From JANELJ01 sp024511395 (GTDB lineage: Bacteria > Pseudomonadota > Gammaproteobacteria > GRL18): a DNA stretch of 64,000 bases. Below, piece after piece: positions 32,759 through 42,659 of the stretch. Numbering within the stretch: the first letter of the stretch is position 1; every line of letters begins with the position of its first letter. The position numbers and the translations under genes were made by a program. The stretch lies in assembly GCA_963681975.1 (NCBI GenBank), contig OY820613.1, positions 1,674,001-1,738,000 of the forward strand, written 5' to 3'. The notes below the pieces were generated by a model that searched no databases, had not been told where the DNA came from, and worked only from the letters and a program-made list of their open reading frames with translations.

Positions 32759-35700
32759 TCAATTATTCCCCGAAATTTCTTCCGTCGCCTCCTGGCGTAA
32801 TTTCTGAGCATCCATTCCGTTTAGCCTTTCAATAGCTCGGTCTGCGGCACTCTGACGGTTTCCATCCACGTTTAGGGTACTTCCTGAGCCGGTGAGTCTT
32901 TCCAGATCCAGTGACGGTACTTCGGGTAGGTTGTCCGTGATCGATAAGATACCTATCCATTCATCCAGATTGACTTGGCTCCAATCTACCTGGTTTAACT
33001 GACTCGCAGTCAAGCCTTCACAATTTGGTGACTTGGCACTGCCCCAACCAAGGCCCAATTGCGGACGCACTTGCTCTTGAATGATCCGTGAAAGTGGCGA
33101 AGTAAAGCAGCAATATGACTGCCGTTTTTCAACACAGGCACCTAAGAACTTAGACTTGCAGTAAGAACCCACGTAGTGGCAACTCTTCAATACCCGCTTG
33201 GCGTTCATCTCAAACTCACTCTGCTCACATTTCCAGATAAGCTGAATGAGGATCATGGTGACTGAATAAATCATGTAGGCCGTCATAACCGTACTCAGAA
33301 CGGCGCCCGCAGCGCCTCCCAGGGCAAAGTTACCGCCCGAAACAACACCATCGGCTCCAACCGCGCCACCAACGTTGCTAAACAGTGCCGATTGCGCCCC
33401 CGAACCAAAGGTCGTACCTACCCATTCAGCCGTTTTGTTGGTTAACACCTGCATGAAGCCAGTCGCAGCTTGCTCTGCTCCCGCGCCAGCAGCCGTAGAT
33501 GGCCCAGCCCCCATGAGAGAGTCCCATGCAGACACAAAGGGCTCTTTGACCGCACTCAAGGTACTGGTGATTGGTTCCCTGAGCGTATTCCACGAACCAT
33601 AGATTGCCGAAGACGGATTCATGGCCATGACTGCCGTATCAAGCTTGTTGACCGCCACTATCATCGTGATGTAGTCCGATAGCGACACGCCACTTGGCTT
33701 TTCACAGCAATCCACTATACCGCCAACGGCTTTTTTGCACTGGCCAGCATTCCCTTTAAAGACCGTACACTCGACGTTATCTTGGCCATCAGCGCCCGTA
33801 CATGACATATCATTGGTCATAAACTGCGCCGCATTAAGCATGGCAGCGGCCTCTGCAAAGTTAGCCTGCTTGATTGACTCTGGCTCTAAACAATCAGTGC
33901 CCATACAGCGAACTGGCCCCTCACAGTTGTATTGAGTTTCCATTCGTGCATTTTGCACTTCAACGCTTTGTCCGCAGTCATACACCAAACTTTGGATATA
34001 ACAGAAGCCTTCATGACCAGCCCCGCCTTCAGTGCATTCGGTTCTGACATACTGGCAGGCCGGGTTTTGCTCCAGCGCGGCACACGTATTGGTGGTCGTG
34101 TTTTGTCCGTTATTGACGATGGTTTGTGTATTACCATTGGCATCTACCCAGCTATCTGAGCTGCCTATGTTGAACTCAGGATGAGCAGTCGAAGCATTGT
34201 AGGTCGCTCTTGCCCTCCAGCATGAGAACCCCAGTCCATCAGAGCTGCCACGACTGGTTAAATGAGCAGGAGACGAAACAACCGCCGGATAAAGGCTTTC
34301 AAGATTGGCCAACTCGCCACTACCAACCGTTAACCCGTCGATTCGTTTTGTGCCCGTATCCAAACACTGCCACTGCACCGCAGTGAACTGATCCGTTTGC
34401 ATCAAGCATTGGTCTATGCCCGGATCACTTGATTGATGAACAATGTCTTGCTCTAAGTACTTGCCGGAGAAGGTCAAGGAAGCGCTCAGTTTCGCAGGAA
34501 CCAAACACTTCTGAACTTCTCGGCTGCAAGTGTCGAAATCGACTTTGTTCCAGCCGGATTCGCATCTGGAACGAGTGACCTCCTGAGGTTCATGCCACGA
34601 AATAATCGACCCATTAACGACCCTACACAACGAGCCAACCAAGGTTCCTTTTGGACAGGTCATTTCAGGGTATTTAATGGACGCTTTCGTCTCAGTCACC
34701 GTTTCCTTATTACCCGTCAGTGAGAGTGTCGTTTTCCAACCATTTGCCTTGGATGGCGACTCGGTGATTTTTATCTCAGTATTTTGATTATCAAAAATCC
34801 TCAGCGTCGCGTTTCCAGTTTGCATGGTGGTGCTGTGCTGAGGAACAAAACTGAGCGTTTCAGAGCTGAAGCAACCACGCTCAATGGACCAGCTTTGTTG
34901 ATGGGTTTCAGCGGATACACGTCGCTCTAACTGACACTGAGTAAGCGTGCTGATCTTCTCACACACCTGGTAATCGGGTACATGCTTGGTTTCAGTAAAT
35001 GGCGTGATCGTCTGAGTAGGCTCACAGGCCTCAAAACTACTCGGCATAAGATTGGATACCACACACTTTGGATCGCTGGTTTGCAATCCACAGTCATAGG
35101 TATCGGTAAAACGAATGCATTCACCTTTATCATTGGTCTCGGCACATTCTGACGACATGAATCCACAGGAAGGATTCGCTTCAAGCACTTGGCAGGCCTG
35201 ATTTTCAATCCCCTTATAGCTTTCATCATCCACACTCACTTGTACACGACGACACAAAGGCGATATGCCAGCCACTGGGCTTGGGGCAAAATAGGATTCA
35301 CAAACTGAAACACCATTGACCACCGTACATCCGTTGGTTGATGACGGCTGATCCGTGCATTGAATGCTGTAGTCTGAAAACTTCGTCGGGATATCCGCTG
35401 CTTGTTCGATACAGGATTGCGGTGACCAACTATCATTCATCACCACCTTGGTTGGATCAAAGCGCACCTTGATGCGTGCATAGCCCTCACCACTACCCGT
35501 TACCGATACGCGAATTTTTACTGGCACTTCTAAACCGGGCTCTACCGCTTTTAGCTTGGCGGTGAGGTCAGTATTAGGATTGCGTTCCCAACTGGTACTA
35601 AGCTCGCAGCGACCTGCCGTTTCTGGTGGAAAGTTATTGTTCGGCCCAGACCAGACTTTCTGATCACCAAGCCACACTTGCATGTAGTCATCCCATTTGG

Positions 35701-36451
35701 CGTACTCAAGTACGGCTGAGGTAATCGCATCGGGATTCACGACTTTGAGTGTGATGGCCTGTTCAAATACTTTGCAACGACCACTCCAGTAGTTGTCGCC
35801 AATTCGTCCTATCCAAACTTCAAGACACCCCTCACCACAAGAGCGAAGGTTCATCGGCCCTGAAACATGCTCAATGATGCCTGCCGTGTAATCGTGAGTA
35901 ATAGTGCAGCTGTTAACCGCTGTATTGAGCCTATCGCATTGCTGGTAATTTGGGCTGCCTTCACCTTGAGACTCACAGCCGGGGAAGCTTTGGGTTAATA
36001 GATTTGGGTCAGTTTGAACCGCATCAGTCAATGCCCAAAGTAGATCATTGACCATATCTGGCCGCGACCTGTCTTTGATTTGTTGTAGCGAACGAAATGC
36101 TTCACCCGTAGCGCCACTTTCGGATGCCATGCTCTCTTGGCGCTGCGTCCCCAATTGATTCATGCTGGCATCAGAGCCATAAACGCCCGTTAAGACATCC
36201 AATGAGCCCTGATCCATACCAGGGAAAAGCTCTTGCAAGTTAATCGTCTCATTTCCACTGCCATTCGGCACCGACAATGTATTGCCATTGAGTGCGGGCA
36301 TCGTCCAGTTTTGCAGTAATTGCTTACCTTCTTGTTGTCCGCTTAGGCCGGATTGGCGCTGCACATCAGCGGCCACACCATGTAAGGGCAAGCACGCCAT
36401 AGTGATTGATAAAATACCCGCTAACACTCGGGTAAAAAGTGTTGGTTTCAT
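32759..36451 (-). CDS. traN: mating-pair stabilisation protein TraN
   Basis: 1230 codons. An outer-membrane adhesin with a signal peptide (MKPTLFTRVLAGILSITMACLPLHGVAA). It is very Cys-rich, with many CxxxxxC-type repeats, and has a conserved C-terminal region (CHYVGSYCKSKFLGACVEKR, YCCFTSPLSRIIQEQ). TraN contacts receptors on the recipient cell. The many cysteines explain the presence of DsbC- and TraF-type disulfide proteins. It is larger than F TraN (about 600 aa). It is the last gene of the traL-to-traN operon on this strand. Confidence 0.95.
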   Translation of the reverse strand: MKPTLFTRVLAGILSITMACLPLHGVAADVQRQSGLSGQQEGKQLLQNWTMPALNGNTLSVPNGSGNETINLQELFPGMDQGSLDVLTGVYGSDASMNQLGTQRQESMASESGATGEAFRSLQQIKDRSRPDMVNDLLWALTDAVQTDPNLLTQSFPGCESQGEGSPNYQQCDRLNTAVNSCTITHDYTAGIIEHVSGPMNLRSCGEGCLEVWIGRIGDNYWSGRCKVFEQAITLKVVNPDAITSAVLEYAKWDDYMQVWLGDQKVWSGPNNNFPPETAGRCELSTSWERNPNTDLTAKLKAVEPGLEVPVKIRVSVTGSGEGYARIKVRFDPTKVVMNDSWSPQSCIEQAADIPTKFSDYSIQCTDQPSSTNGCTVVNGVSVCESYFAPSPVAGISPLCRRVQVSVDDESYKGIENQACQVLEANPSCGFMSSECAETNDKGECIRFTDTYDCGLQTSDPKCVVSNLMPSSFEACEPTQTITPFTETKHVPDYQVCEKISTLTQCQLERRVSAETHQQSWSIERGCFSSETLSFVPQHSTTMQTGNATLRIFDNQNTEIKITESPSKANGWKTTLSLTGNKETVTETKASIKYPEMTCPKGTLVGSLCRVVNGSIISWHEPQEVTRSRCESGWNKVDFDTCSREVQKCLVPAKLSASLTFSGKYLEQDIVHQSSDPGIDQCLMQTDQFTAVQWQCLDTGTKRIDGLTVGSGELANLESLYPAVVSSPAHLTSRGSSDGLGFSCWRARATYNASTAHPEFNIGSSDSWVDANGNTQTIVNNGQNTTTNTCAALEQNPACQYVRTECTEGGAGHEGFCYIQSLVYDCGQSVEVQNARMETQYNCEGPVRCMGTDCLEPESIKQANFAEAAAMLNAAQFMTNDMSCTGADGQDNVECTVFKGNAGQCKKAVGGIVDCCEKPSGVSLSDYITMIVAVNKLDTAVMAMNPSSAIYGSWNTLREPITSTLSAVKEPFVSAWDSLMGAGPSTAAGAGAEQAATGFMQVLTNKTAEWVGTTFGSGAQSALFSNVGGAVGADGVVSGGNFALGGAAGAVLSTVMTAYMIYSVTMILIQLIWKCEQSEFEMNAKRVLKSCHYVGSYCKSKFLGACVEKRQSYCCFTSPLSRIIQEQVRPQLGLGWGSAKSPNCEGLTASQLNQVDWSQVNLDEWIGILSITDNLPEVPSLDLERLTGSGSTLNVDGNRQSAADRAIERLNGMDAQKLRQEATEEISGNN

Positions 36452-36453
36452 AG

Positions 36454-37482
36454 TTAACCTCCCGAGTTACAGCAGTCTTGCCAGCGCCACAAAATGTAGA
36501 GCGCATCTTCACCGGCACCGGGTATCGTTCGCCACTCTCCCCATTTCATGGTGCTTTCACCGATGACATGCGCACTTTCAGTTTCCGGTACTGGGAAGAA
36601 CATACTCATCTTGTATTGGGATTTCGGCAGCATGGGTTCGATAACAGGTCGGCATAGCGCACTGTTCCCCATTGTTCGCCTTGCAAGACCACGCCTGTGT
36701 TGAGCCGCGATTGCTCGCGCCGCTAAATGGCTGGTGTTTTCTGCTAATGAGCCAAAAGCTAAGGTATGGCCAGATAACGGGTAGAGATGGCCCCAACTGC
36801 CAGCACACCAAAACAACTGGTCGATAGGTTTACCAAGCGTTGATGAAGCAGCGTCAGCGGTACAAGCAGATATAGCCAATGGATTGGCAACGGCAGCCGC
36901 TTCAGGCTGAGTAAAAAAGGCCAGTTCATCGTTCAGCCATGTTGGGTCCAATTCCGACAAATACATCAAGTCAAAATCCATGTAACCATCGGCATTGCAA
37001 TTGCCATCCATGAACAAATCGAGCATGACCAAAAGCGGAAAGGCGTAATAATGGTAATGGTAGAAAGCGAGATCACCGGTATCGTATTCACCCTCGCCAT
37101 GACCACCTTGCAGTCGTCTATCACCTAACGGTAAACGAATCCCTCCCAGGGAAGGCGAACAACCCGGCGTTCTGACCAGTTCAATCAGACGCGCTGGCTC
37201 CCACATGCTGGTAACAATACCTGGCCGTGGCACACCTAAGTTGTCTTCACATAAGCAAAATGACTTGTTTGATGCGCCGCTTGGGACATTACCAGAGCCA
37301 AGAGGAAGACCGGCAACCCGGATAGGAAAAATGCATGACCAGCAAACATCCGTCAGCAACTTGCCGGACAATAACCCCGCGTCTGGGCAGGTCAATTCGG
37401 CTTTTGCAGGAATAGATGCGCCTAGGACAAACATGACAACGAGAGTCCGCAACAGACGATACGTATTATTGAGCTTTTTCAT
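36454..37482 (-). CDS. traU: conjugative pilus assembly protein TraU
   Basis: Start ATG 37482 (MKKLNNTYRLLRTLVVMFVLG…) with AAGGAG upstream; an in-frame TTG at 37488 is not needed. It has a signal peptide, conserved Cys pairs (CWSCIFPIRVAG, SFCLCEDNLG) and YHYHYYAFPLLVMLDLF, all typical of TraU. It is a periplasmic protein needed for F-type DNA transfer. It overlaps the end of the trbC/traW fusion gene and ends 2 nt before traN. Confidence 0.95.
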   Translation of the reverse strand: MKKLNNTYRLLRTLVVMFVLGASIPAKAELTCPDAGLLSGKLLTDVCWSCIFPIRVAGLPLGSGNVPSGASNKSFCLCEDNLGVPRPGIVTSMWEPARLIELVRTPGCSPSLGGIRLPLGDRRLQGGHGEGEYDTGDLAFYHYHYYAFPLLVMLDLFMDGNCNADGYMDFDLMYLSELDPTWLNDELAFFTQPEAAAVANPLAISACTADAASSTLGKPIDQLFWCAGSWGHLYPLSGHTLAFGSLAENTSHLAARAIAAQHRRGLARRTMGNSALCRPVIEPMLPKSQYKMSMFFPVPETESAHVIGESTMKWGEWRTIPGAGEDALYILWRWQDCCNSGG

Positions 37483-38593
37483 GAACAAGCTCCTTTGCTG
37501 GAATTTCTTCTATTTCAAACGCGAGCCCCTTTGCTTGAACAAACGATGGGGTGACTTGCAAATCAAAGCGCTGCTTTAGCGAGGTATTGAGAAGGTAAAC
37601 CGGACTATCCAATGTCTTTTCGAGCGCATTGAGGCGATTCCAGCCTTGCGCACGGTCGAGCTGCGTGGTGATAAGCGTAATGCGGCGCAGTGTCCTGTCT
37701 TGGCCCTCAAGCCAATGCGCAACTGCGTTCACTTCTTCAGCATTCGACGCATTAAACACCACAAGCTGCTGAGTAAATGGCAAGGCTTTTAGCGGGTTAA
37801 TACGCGTTCCTGCTGGGATCAATGTTCGACCATTGGCATCCAATAGTGGCCGCTGCATGACGATGGTTGGATCAACCATTCTTATCCGATACTGCGTGGC
37901 TTTGGGTAACTCAGTAAATGTTTGGCGAGACCAGAAACGTTCAATGGCTTTTTTCTTTAATGCGCCCAGATCAATTGACTGTAAACGCTGCATCGCTACT
38001 TGCATCAAATCCGGTTCTAAAATGGAATGAATCGGACCGCGTTGACCCAATGAACCGGTATTGCCAGTTTCAATTTGACGCTGCAACCAGTCCTTGCTGT
38101 AAACCCCTTGTGCACTTGCAGTCACCTTGTCATCTTCTATGCGGAAAATGGCAGGCACGCTAGTCACCCGCCAGTGCACAAAGGCTTTCGGATCGATTCG
38201 AACCTGAGGAACAGGATCAAGCCCTGTCATCAGCGTATGCCAATCACGGATAGCCGCCCCCAAGGCCTTTCCTTCAGGAATTCCCCGAAACAACACAATA
38301 GCGCCGGTAGCACTGGCCTCTTTAAATAGCTGCTTCAGTGAGGAATCCCCCAGTGAAGACGACGCAAAAATCAACCATTCATCGTTGTGTTTGAGCGACG
38401 CAGGTTGTTCAATCGGTGAAAAAGGCTCGATAAATTCAGATGAACCATCCACAGCACTTTGTAAAATGCTGCGGCTCATTTCGACGATCTTTTTGTCTTC
38501 GTCAGACAACGTATAAGGCTCTTGTGCCCAGGACACTTGAACCCAAGACAATTGAGCAACCAACAAGAATAAGAGACATAGTCTTGTCATCAT
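37466..38593 (-). CDS. traW: TrbC-TraW fusion protein
   Basis: I choose ATG 38593 (MMTRLCLLFLLVAQLSW…), with AGGAGG 5 nt upstream and a good signal peptide. A longer frame from 38686 would overlap the upstream gene. The N-terminal half is a TrbC-type thioredoxin-like domain without a CxxC (WLIFASSSLGDSSLKQLFKEA, VTSVPAIFRIED). The C-terminal half is TraW (RFWSRQTFTELPKATQYRIR, DANGRTLIPAGTRINPL). In F these are two proteins that interact; here, as in SXT-type systems, one polypeptide carries both. Periplasmic pilus-assembly role. Confidence 0.9.
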   Translation of the reverse strand: MMTRLCLLFLLVAQLSWVQVSWAQEPYTLSDEDKKIVEMSRSILQSAVDGSSEFIEPFSPIEQPASLKHNDEWLIFASSSLGDSSLKQLFKEASATGAIVLFRGIPEGKALGAAIRDWHTLMTGLDPVPQVRIDPKAFVHWRVTSVPAIFRIEDDKVTASAQGVYSKDWLQRQIETGNTGSLGQRGPIHSILEPDLMQVAMQRLQSIDLGALKKKAIERFWSRQTFTELPKATQYRIRMVDPTIVMQRPLLDANGRTLIPAGTRINPLKALPFTQQLVVFNASNAEEVNAVAHWLEGQDRTLRRITLITTQLDRAQGWNRLNALEKTLDSPVYLLNTSLKQRFDLQVTPSFVQAKGLAFEIEEIPAKELVHEKAQ

Positions 38594-38600
38594 CCACCTC

Positions 38601-39113
38601 CTACCAAAGCGGCCAAGCGCGACCAACAATCTGCTCGCGCTTAACGGCATTCCAATAGCGGGAGTCGAAACTCGTTTCGGCCTCACCGGAAAACCAATAT
38701 TCGTTTTCTTGCAGCGTCAATGAGCGGCTAAATTGTGATTCCGCCACACCAAGACGCTGGGCTAATGCCATGCCGGTTGAGACTTCAGCACCGTTCACCA
38801 GAACATGCTCAGGAGTCACATTGACTTCATCCCCAGGCATCCCTGTTAGGCGTTTCAACATACGAGTACCGTCGTTATATAACGGAGCAAGTCTTTTTGA
38901 GTGAAAGGCATACAAACCATCCTTAACGGGCTCTTTATTCCATAGGTCAATCAGATACACCGTGGTGTCAGGCAGGCAGCGCTCTTGCTGAGTATCAATA
39001 CCTATTCGGTAGCGCATCATGGCGTAGGTGCCTACCAAGGCCATGATTAACGCAAGAATGGTCAGCCGGATGAGATATGGCCGCCAAGGCATTCTTTTAC
39101 GGAGTATCTGCAT
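38601..39113 (-). CDS. trhF: S26-type signal peptidase-like protein (TrhF)
   Basis: 170 codons. One N-terminal membrane helix (LIRLTILALIMALVGTYAMM) is followed by a peptidase S26 fold: RMLKRLTGMPGDEV contains the catalytic Lys (about K87) and the PGD box. At the usual nucleophile position the sequence is QERCLPD, i.e. Cys (about C46) rather than Ser. It may process pilin or other transfer proteins. It lies between trbI and traW, the position of trhF in SXT-like systems. Confidence 0.85.
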   Translation of the reverse strand: MQILRKRMPWRPYLIRLTILALIMALVGTYAMMRYRIGIDTQQERCLPDTTVYLIDLWNKEPVKDGLYAFHSKRLAPLYNDGTRMLKRLTGMPGDEVNVTPEHVLVNGAEVSTGMALAQRLGVAESQFSRSLTLQENEYWFSGEAETSFDSRYWNAVKREQIVGRAWPLW

Positions 39114-39444
39114 GAGACACCTCCTTTGAGCCTACTGGCACAAATACGGAATCATCAGCACCCACCACCGCTTGGGCATCCAGCACGATAAAACCGGCTG
39201 CTTTTAGCTTTTCAATTTGCTGATTGGTCTGAAGCAACCTGGATTCGATGTCTTGTTCACTGGCATTGGGGCCCAGTGACAACACCGCTTCCCCAAAATC
39301 GACGACTGCAATGGGCGTACTTAACGCCAACAGGCTGTGGATGGGTTCGAGTGTTTTCATTAAGAGCCAGCTGGTCATTAAACCGCTGCCTGCAATAGAC
39401 AAAGTAATAGAGGCCATAAATGGCCAAAGCGTGGACTTATTCAT
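39097..39444 (-). CDS. trbI: F-type conjugation protein TrbI
   Basis: 115 codons. An N-terminal membrane helix (WPFMASITLSIAGSGLMTSWLL) followed by a periplasmic domain with VVDFGEAVLSLG and coiled-coil-like LLQTNQQIEKLKAAGFIVLD, the TrbI_Ftype pattern. In F, TrbI affects pilus retraction. It overlaps traC upstream and the S26 gene downstream by 8 and 17 nt, showing translational coupling. Confidence 0.82.
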   Translation of the reverse strand: MNKSTLWPFMASITLSIAGSGLMTSWLLMKTLEPIHSLLALSTPIAVVDFGEAVLSLGPNASEQDIESRLLQTNQQIEKLKAAGFIVLDAQAVVGADDSVFVPVGSKEVSHADTP

Positions 39445-41836
39445 AGCCTCGCTCCTTCAACAACTGAGAGATGGCATCAGCAACAGAAAGGCCTTTGCGC
39501 GTTAACTGTTTAATCGCGTTTACATCTTCTGCACGGGACGAGTACAACAGCTTGTGAAACGGATCGACGATGAGGCGGCCAATCCCGGTGCCCATTTCTG
39601 TAATAAAGAAAATTTCGGAATAGACACCAGTGACGGTATGAACCGTTTTCAGGTATTCATAGCCGCCTTCACCTAATGGCAAGCGGCCTTCTTTTTTGAG
39701 AGCGTTGATGGTTTCGGCTTTTTGACCAAGCAGGTACATATTGGCCGAGTTTTCAGCGATAGCTTTACCTGTAGGGCTGTCATACAAATCGTTGACCGAC
39801 TGCGTTACCGTTACAGCACTGCCGCCATATTTTCGAAATCGACGATAACCCGTCTCGATGAACTTACCGACATCACCTTGAGTCAGCAGATCCCAGGCTT
39901 CGTCAATGAACACAATCTTGCGACGATCCCGCTCACCTAAGTACATCTCTTGTTGGATTTGGTAGATAAGCTGAAGCAACACCACTTGTTGTAGGTGCTT
40001 GCGCCCCTTGAGCTCTTCTAACTCCAAAACAGTGAAACGGTTTTTGAAGCGAATATTGTTGTGGCCATTAAAGAAGCGGCCATATTCGCCCTGTGTCGTA
40101 AACGGATAGAGCTGCTCACCCACGTCCTGCACACGTCGGTCTTCATGATTTTTTAAAGCCGCTGCCACATCATCAACCAACATGGCACGACCTTTTTTCT
40201 CCCACAGTTCACGGGTCTGACGCTTTAGGTTGGCCATCTGAAAATCGGTTAATGACTGCGTAGGTGCGGCCATTGCGGCCAATAACCCAACCAGTACATC
40301 CGCTTCTTCGTCATAGTCCTCAACGATTTCAAACGGATTTAAGCAAATACCACTGTCCCGCCCGAACTGTAAGAACTCACCGTCATAGACTTCACACAGT
40401 TTTTCATAAGAGCGGCCAACATCAATCACCCAGCATTGCCCGCCTTCTGATAGGTAGGAGGAGATGATTTCGTTCACCAGGAATGACTTACCCGATCCCG
40501 ATTGCGCCGCGATGCAACAGTTGTAATTACTGCCCGAGTCATAAAGGGACACACTCATGATCTGGCCATTACGGGAAACAAAGTTAATCACTGGCGTGCC
40601 TGTACCTTTCCAATCCGCAAACAAAGGCAACAGAGGGATCACATGCCGTGTCGCCATAGTCTTGAATCGAAACAAGTCGTTCATCGCCTGGCGGTCAGCA
40701 CCAAATGGTAAGGCATTCAGGAAAATGGGCAAACAGAAGTACTTGTCTTCCATCAGCTCAAATCCGAGCTCTTTGAAATAAGTTCGAGCATTTGAAACAG
40801 AGCTGATGGACGCCTCTTCCGTTGGTGAAAACAGCGTTAAGGTCATATTTGCCCGAATAGGACGATCACCTTCTTGCAAGGCTTCAAAAAGAACATCAAA
40901 CCCCTTTTTCTTGGCTGCAAGCACCGGCACAAACTTGAGCATCGGGCCATAGGCTTGATTGACCGCCCATTGACGCTTCGTCTCTAGACGAGATCGCATG
41001 GCCTCGGCTGAGGGAAAGTGAATGGTGACATTCAGCAAAAAGCTTCCGCGTAAACCGCGACTGCCCGTCATCATATCGCCCGCAAAACTTGCGGCATGAC
41101 CAAACCAGATCCGCTCAGGCAGGCGCTTAAACGATAAGGTTTTAACTCGGTAATCACCCAACATCAGACCTTGGCTATCCACTTTGATAGCTCGGTCATA
41201 ATCCAACACTTGCTCTCGAAGTGGTTTATCTGCCTCACTGCGGATTGGTGATGGATTGCGCCAAGAAGCATCTTTTCCCCAGTTAAGCTGCGCACTTAAT
41301 GCCGCGAGCCAGTTGCGGTCAGTCATCTCCGTGACGCGAAAACCAACCGTTGCCAACGCCTGAGAGAAAGAAGCCCGAAGCGCGGATGCTCGACTCAACT
41401 CACGCTCCGTCGGTATAGGACTTTCCAAAGGCAATTTGCAGGTGACGATCAGTTGAAAGTTGCGTACCTGAGTCTGGGTCGATTCTTCTATCGGTTGAAC
41501 CGTGCCCCCATCGAGGAAGTCCGCACGTTTGCGTATCGACGCCCTGAGCAATGGATCGGATTGACGATGCCGTAAGCCCATCATGCGCTGAAGGTCGGTT
41601 TGAATATCAGGCGAGGCGTACAGGCCAAATTGCAGCAAAGTGTCTTTTGGCCAGTCGTTGTTGAGTAGAACATTAACCCTATCTGCAACAGACTCATCAC
41701 CACCAGGCAATGGGTCACATAGAAAACCAAAGCCAACACTCTGGTCTTCCATGAAAAACAGTTGCTCATCGTCTGAATAGGCCAATACTGGCAAGAGCTC
41801 AGAAGCGCGTTGCCCTGAATACAGAGAGGCTTTCAT
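39437..41836 (-). CDS. traC: type IV secretion ATPase TraC (VirB4-like)
   Basis: Start ATG 41836 (MKASLYSGQRASELLP…), overlapping the dsbC stop as TAATG with GGAGGGG upstream. 799 aa. Walker A AAQSGSGKSFLV is at about residues 443-454, Walker B KIVFIDEAWDLL, and the VirB4-type VTQSVNDLYDSPTGKAIAENSA motif follows. This is the cytoplasmic ATPase that powers pilus assembly. Confidence 0.96.
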   Translation of the reverse strand: MKASLYSGQRASELLPVLAYSDDEQLFFMEDQSVGFGFLCDPLPGGDESVADRVNVLLNNDWPKDTLLQFGLYASPDIQTDLQRMMGLRHRQSDPLLRASIRKRADFLDGGTVQPIEESTQTQVRNFQLIVTCKLPLESPIPTERELSRASALRASFSQALATVGFRVTEMTDRNWLAALSAQLNWGKDASWRNPSPIRSEADKPLREQVLDYDRAIKVDSQGLMLGDYRVKTLSFKRLPERIWFGHAASFAGDMMTGSRGLRGSFLLNVTIHFPSAEAMRSRLETKRQWAVNQAYGPMLKFVPVLAAKKKGFDVLFEALQEGDRPIRANMTLTLFSPTEEASISSVSNARTYFKELGFELMEDKYFCLPIFLNALPFGADRQAMNDLFRFKTMATRHVIPLLPLFADWKGTGTPVINFVSRNGQIMSVSLYDSGSNYNCCIAAQSGSGKSFLVNEIISSYLSEGGQCWVIDVGRSYEKLCEVYDGEFLQFGRDSGICLNPFEIVEDYDEEADVLVGLLAAMAAPTQSLTDFQMANLKRQTRELWEKKGRAMLVDDVAAALKNHEDRRVQDVGEQLYPFTTQGEYGRFFNGHNNIRFKNRFTVLELEELKGRKHLQQVVLLQLIYQIQQEMYLGERDRRKIVFIDEAWDLLTQGDVGKFIETGYRRFRKYGGSAVTVTQSVNDLYDSPTGKAIAENSANMYLLGQKAETINALKKEGRLPLGEGGYEYLKTVHTVTGVYSEIFFITEMGTGIGRLIVDPFHKLLYSSRAEDVNAIKQLTRKGLSVADAISQLLKERGYE

Positions 41837-42528
41837 TAACGCCCCTCCAACCAAGCAGAAAGATCATAAGGACGGCCTCGGCTGATGCGACCATCATTGG
41901 CGACAATGAAAGGCACACCTTGAATGCCCAGGATTTGAGCCGTCACCAAGGTACGCTGCATTGGTTCTAAGTTGCAGGCATCATCCTGTTCTAGGTTACC
42001 AATCCGGCCATTCAGCAATGCATCGGTGGCCGCTTTTTTGTCACGCGCACAGCCAAGCTGGCGAACCTGACGCTCTGAATCAGGACCAAGCACTGGCACA
42101 GGGAGTATTTGGAAGGTGTATTCTTTGGTTAGTGGTAAGGCTTGTTTCAAAAGCTCATGGCAATGCGGGCACCGGGGGTCAACAAAGACCACCACTTTCT
42201 TTTTGCCTTCTCCCAGCGTCAGAGGATTCAAATCATCCATTTTTAAGCCAAGACGACTTAAGTCCAGCGTGTTCCCCGCTTCACGAATTTCTTCAAGGCT
42301 GGTAAGCGGCTTTTTGGACCAGGCATCATAGAGCGTGCCATCAATGACGAACCGGCCACTGTCTGACATGAAAACAATACGGCCATTGCTTTCGACCGCT
42401 TTCATACCCGTGACAGGTAAAGAAACCATGCCGTCAATTTTGCCAACGGGCGACACTTCAGACACAGGTTCAGCTTGAACCAAAGGAGACAGCGCAAGCG
42501 CCAGAATGATTGGAGATAGTTTTCGCAT
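41836..42528 (-). CDS. dsbC: DsbC-like disulfide isomerase
   Basis: 230 codons. Signal peptide (MRKLSPIILALALSPLVQA) and a thioredoxin domain with CPHC at residues 120-123 (VFVDPRCPHCHELL), plus IQGVPFIVANDG containing the cis-Pro. It is a periplasmic protein that corrects disulfides of Cys-rich transfer proteins such as TraN and TraU. It is coupled to traC by a 1-nt stop/start overlap. Confidence 0.95.
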   Translation of the reverse strand: MRKLSPIILALALSPLVQAEPVSEVSPVGKIDGMVSLPVTGMKAVESNGRIVFMSDSGRFVIDGTLYDAWSKKPLTSLEEIREAGNTLDLSRLGLKMDDLNPLTLGEGKKKVVVFVDPRCPHCHELLKQALPLTKEYTFQILPVPVLGPDSERQVRQLGCARDKKAATDALLNGRIGNLEQDDACNLEPMQRTLVTAQILGIQGVPFIVANDGRISRGRPYDLSAWLEGR

Positions 42529-42659
42529 GAGGAGTCCTCGTTAATGTAAATCGAGGCTCCAGTCTATGCAGTTGTCCTATGTGGACTCGGTTAGATAGAT
42601 TGAAGAAATAGCAATCTAACTAGGGGGCTTATAGCTCGTTGAGGTTTGTTATAAACGAA

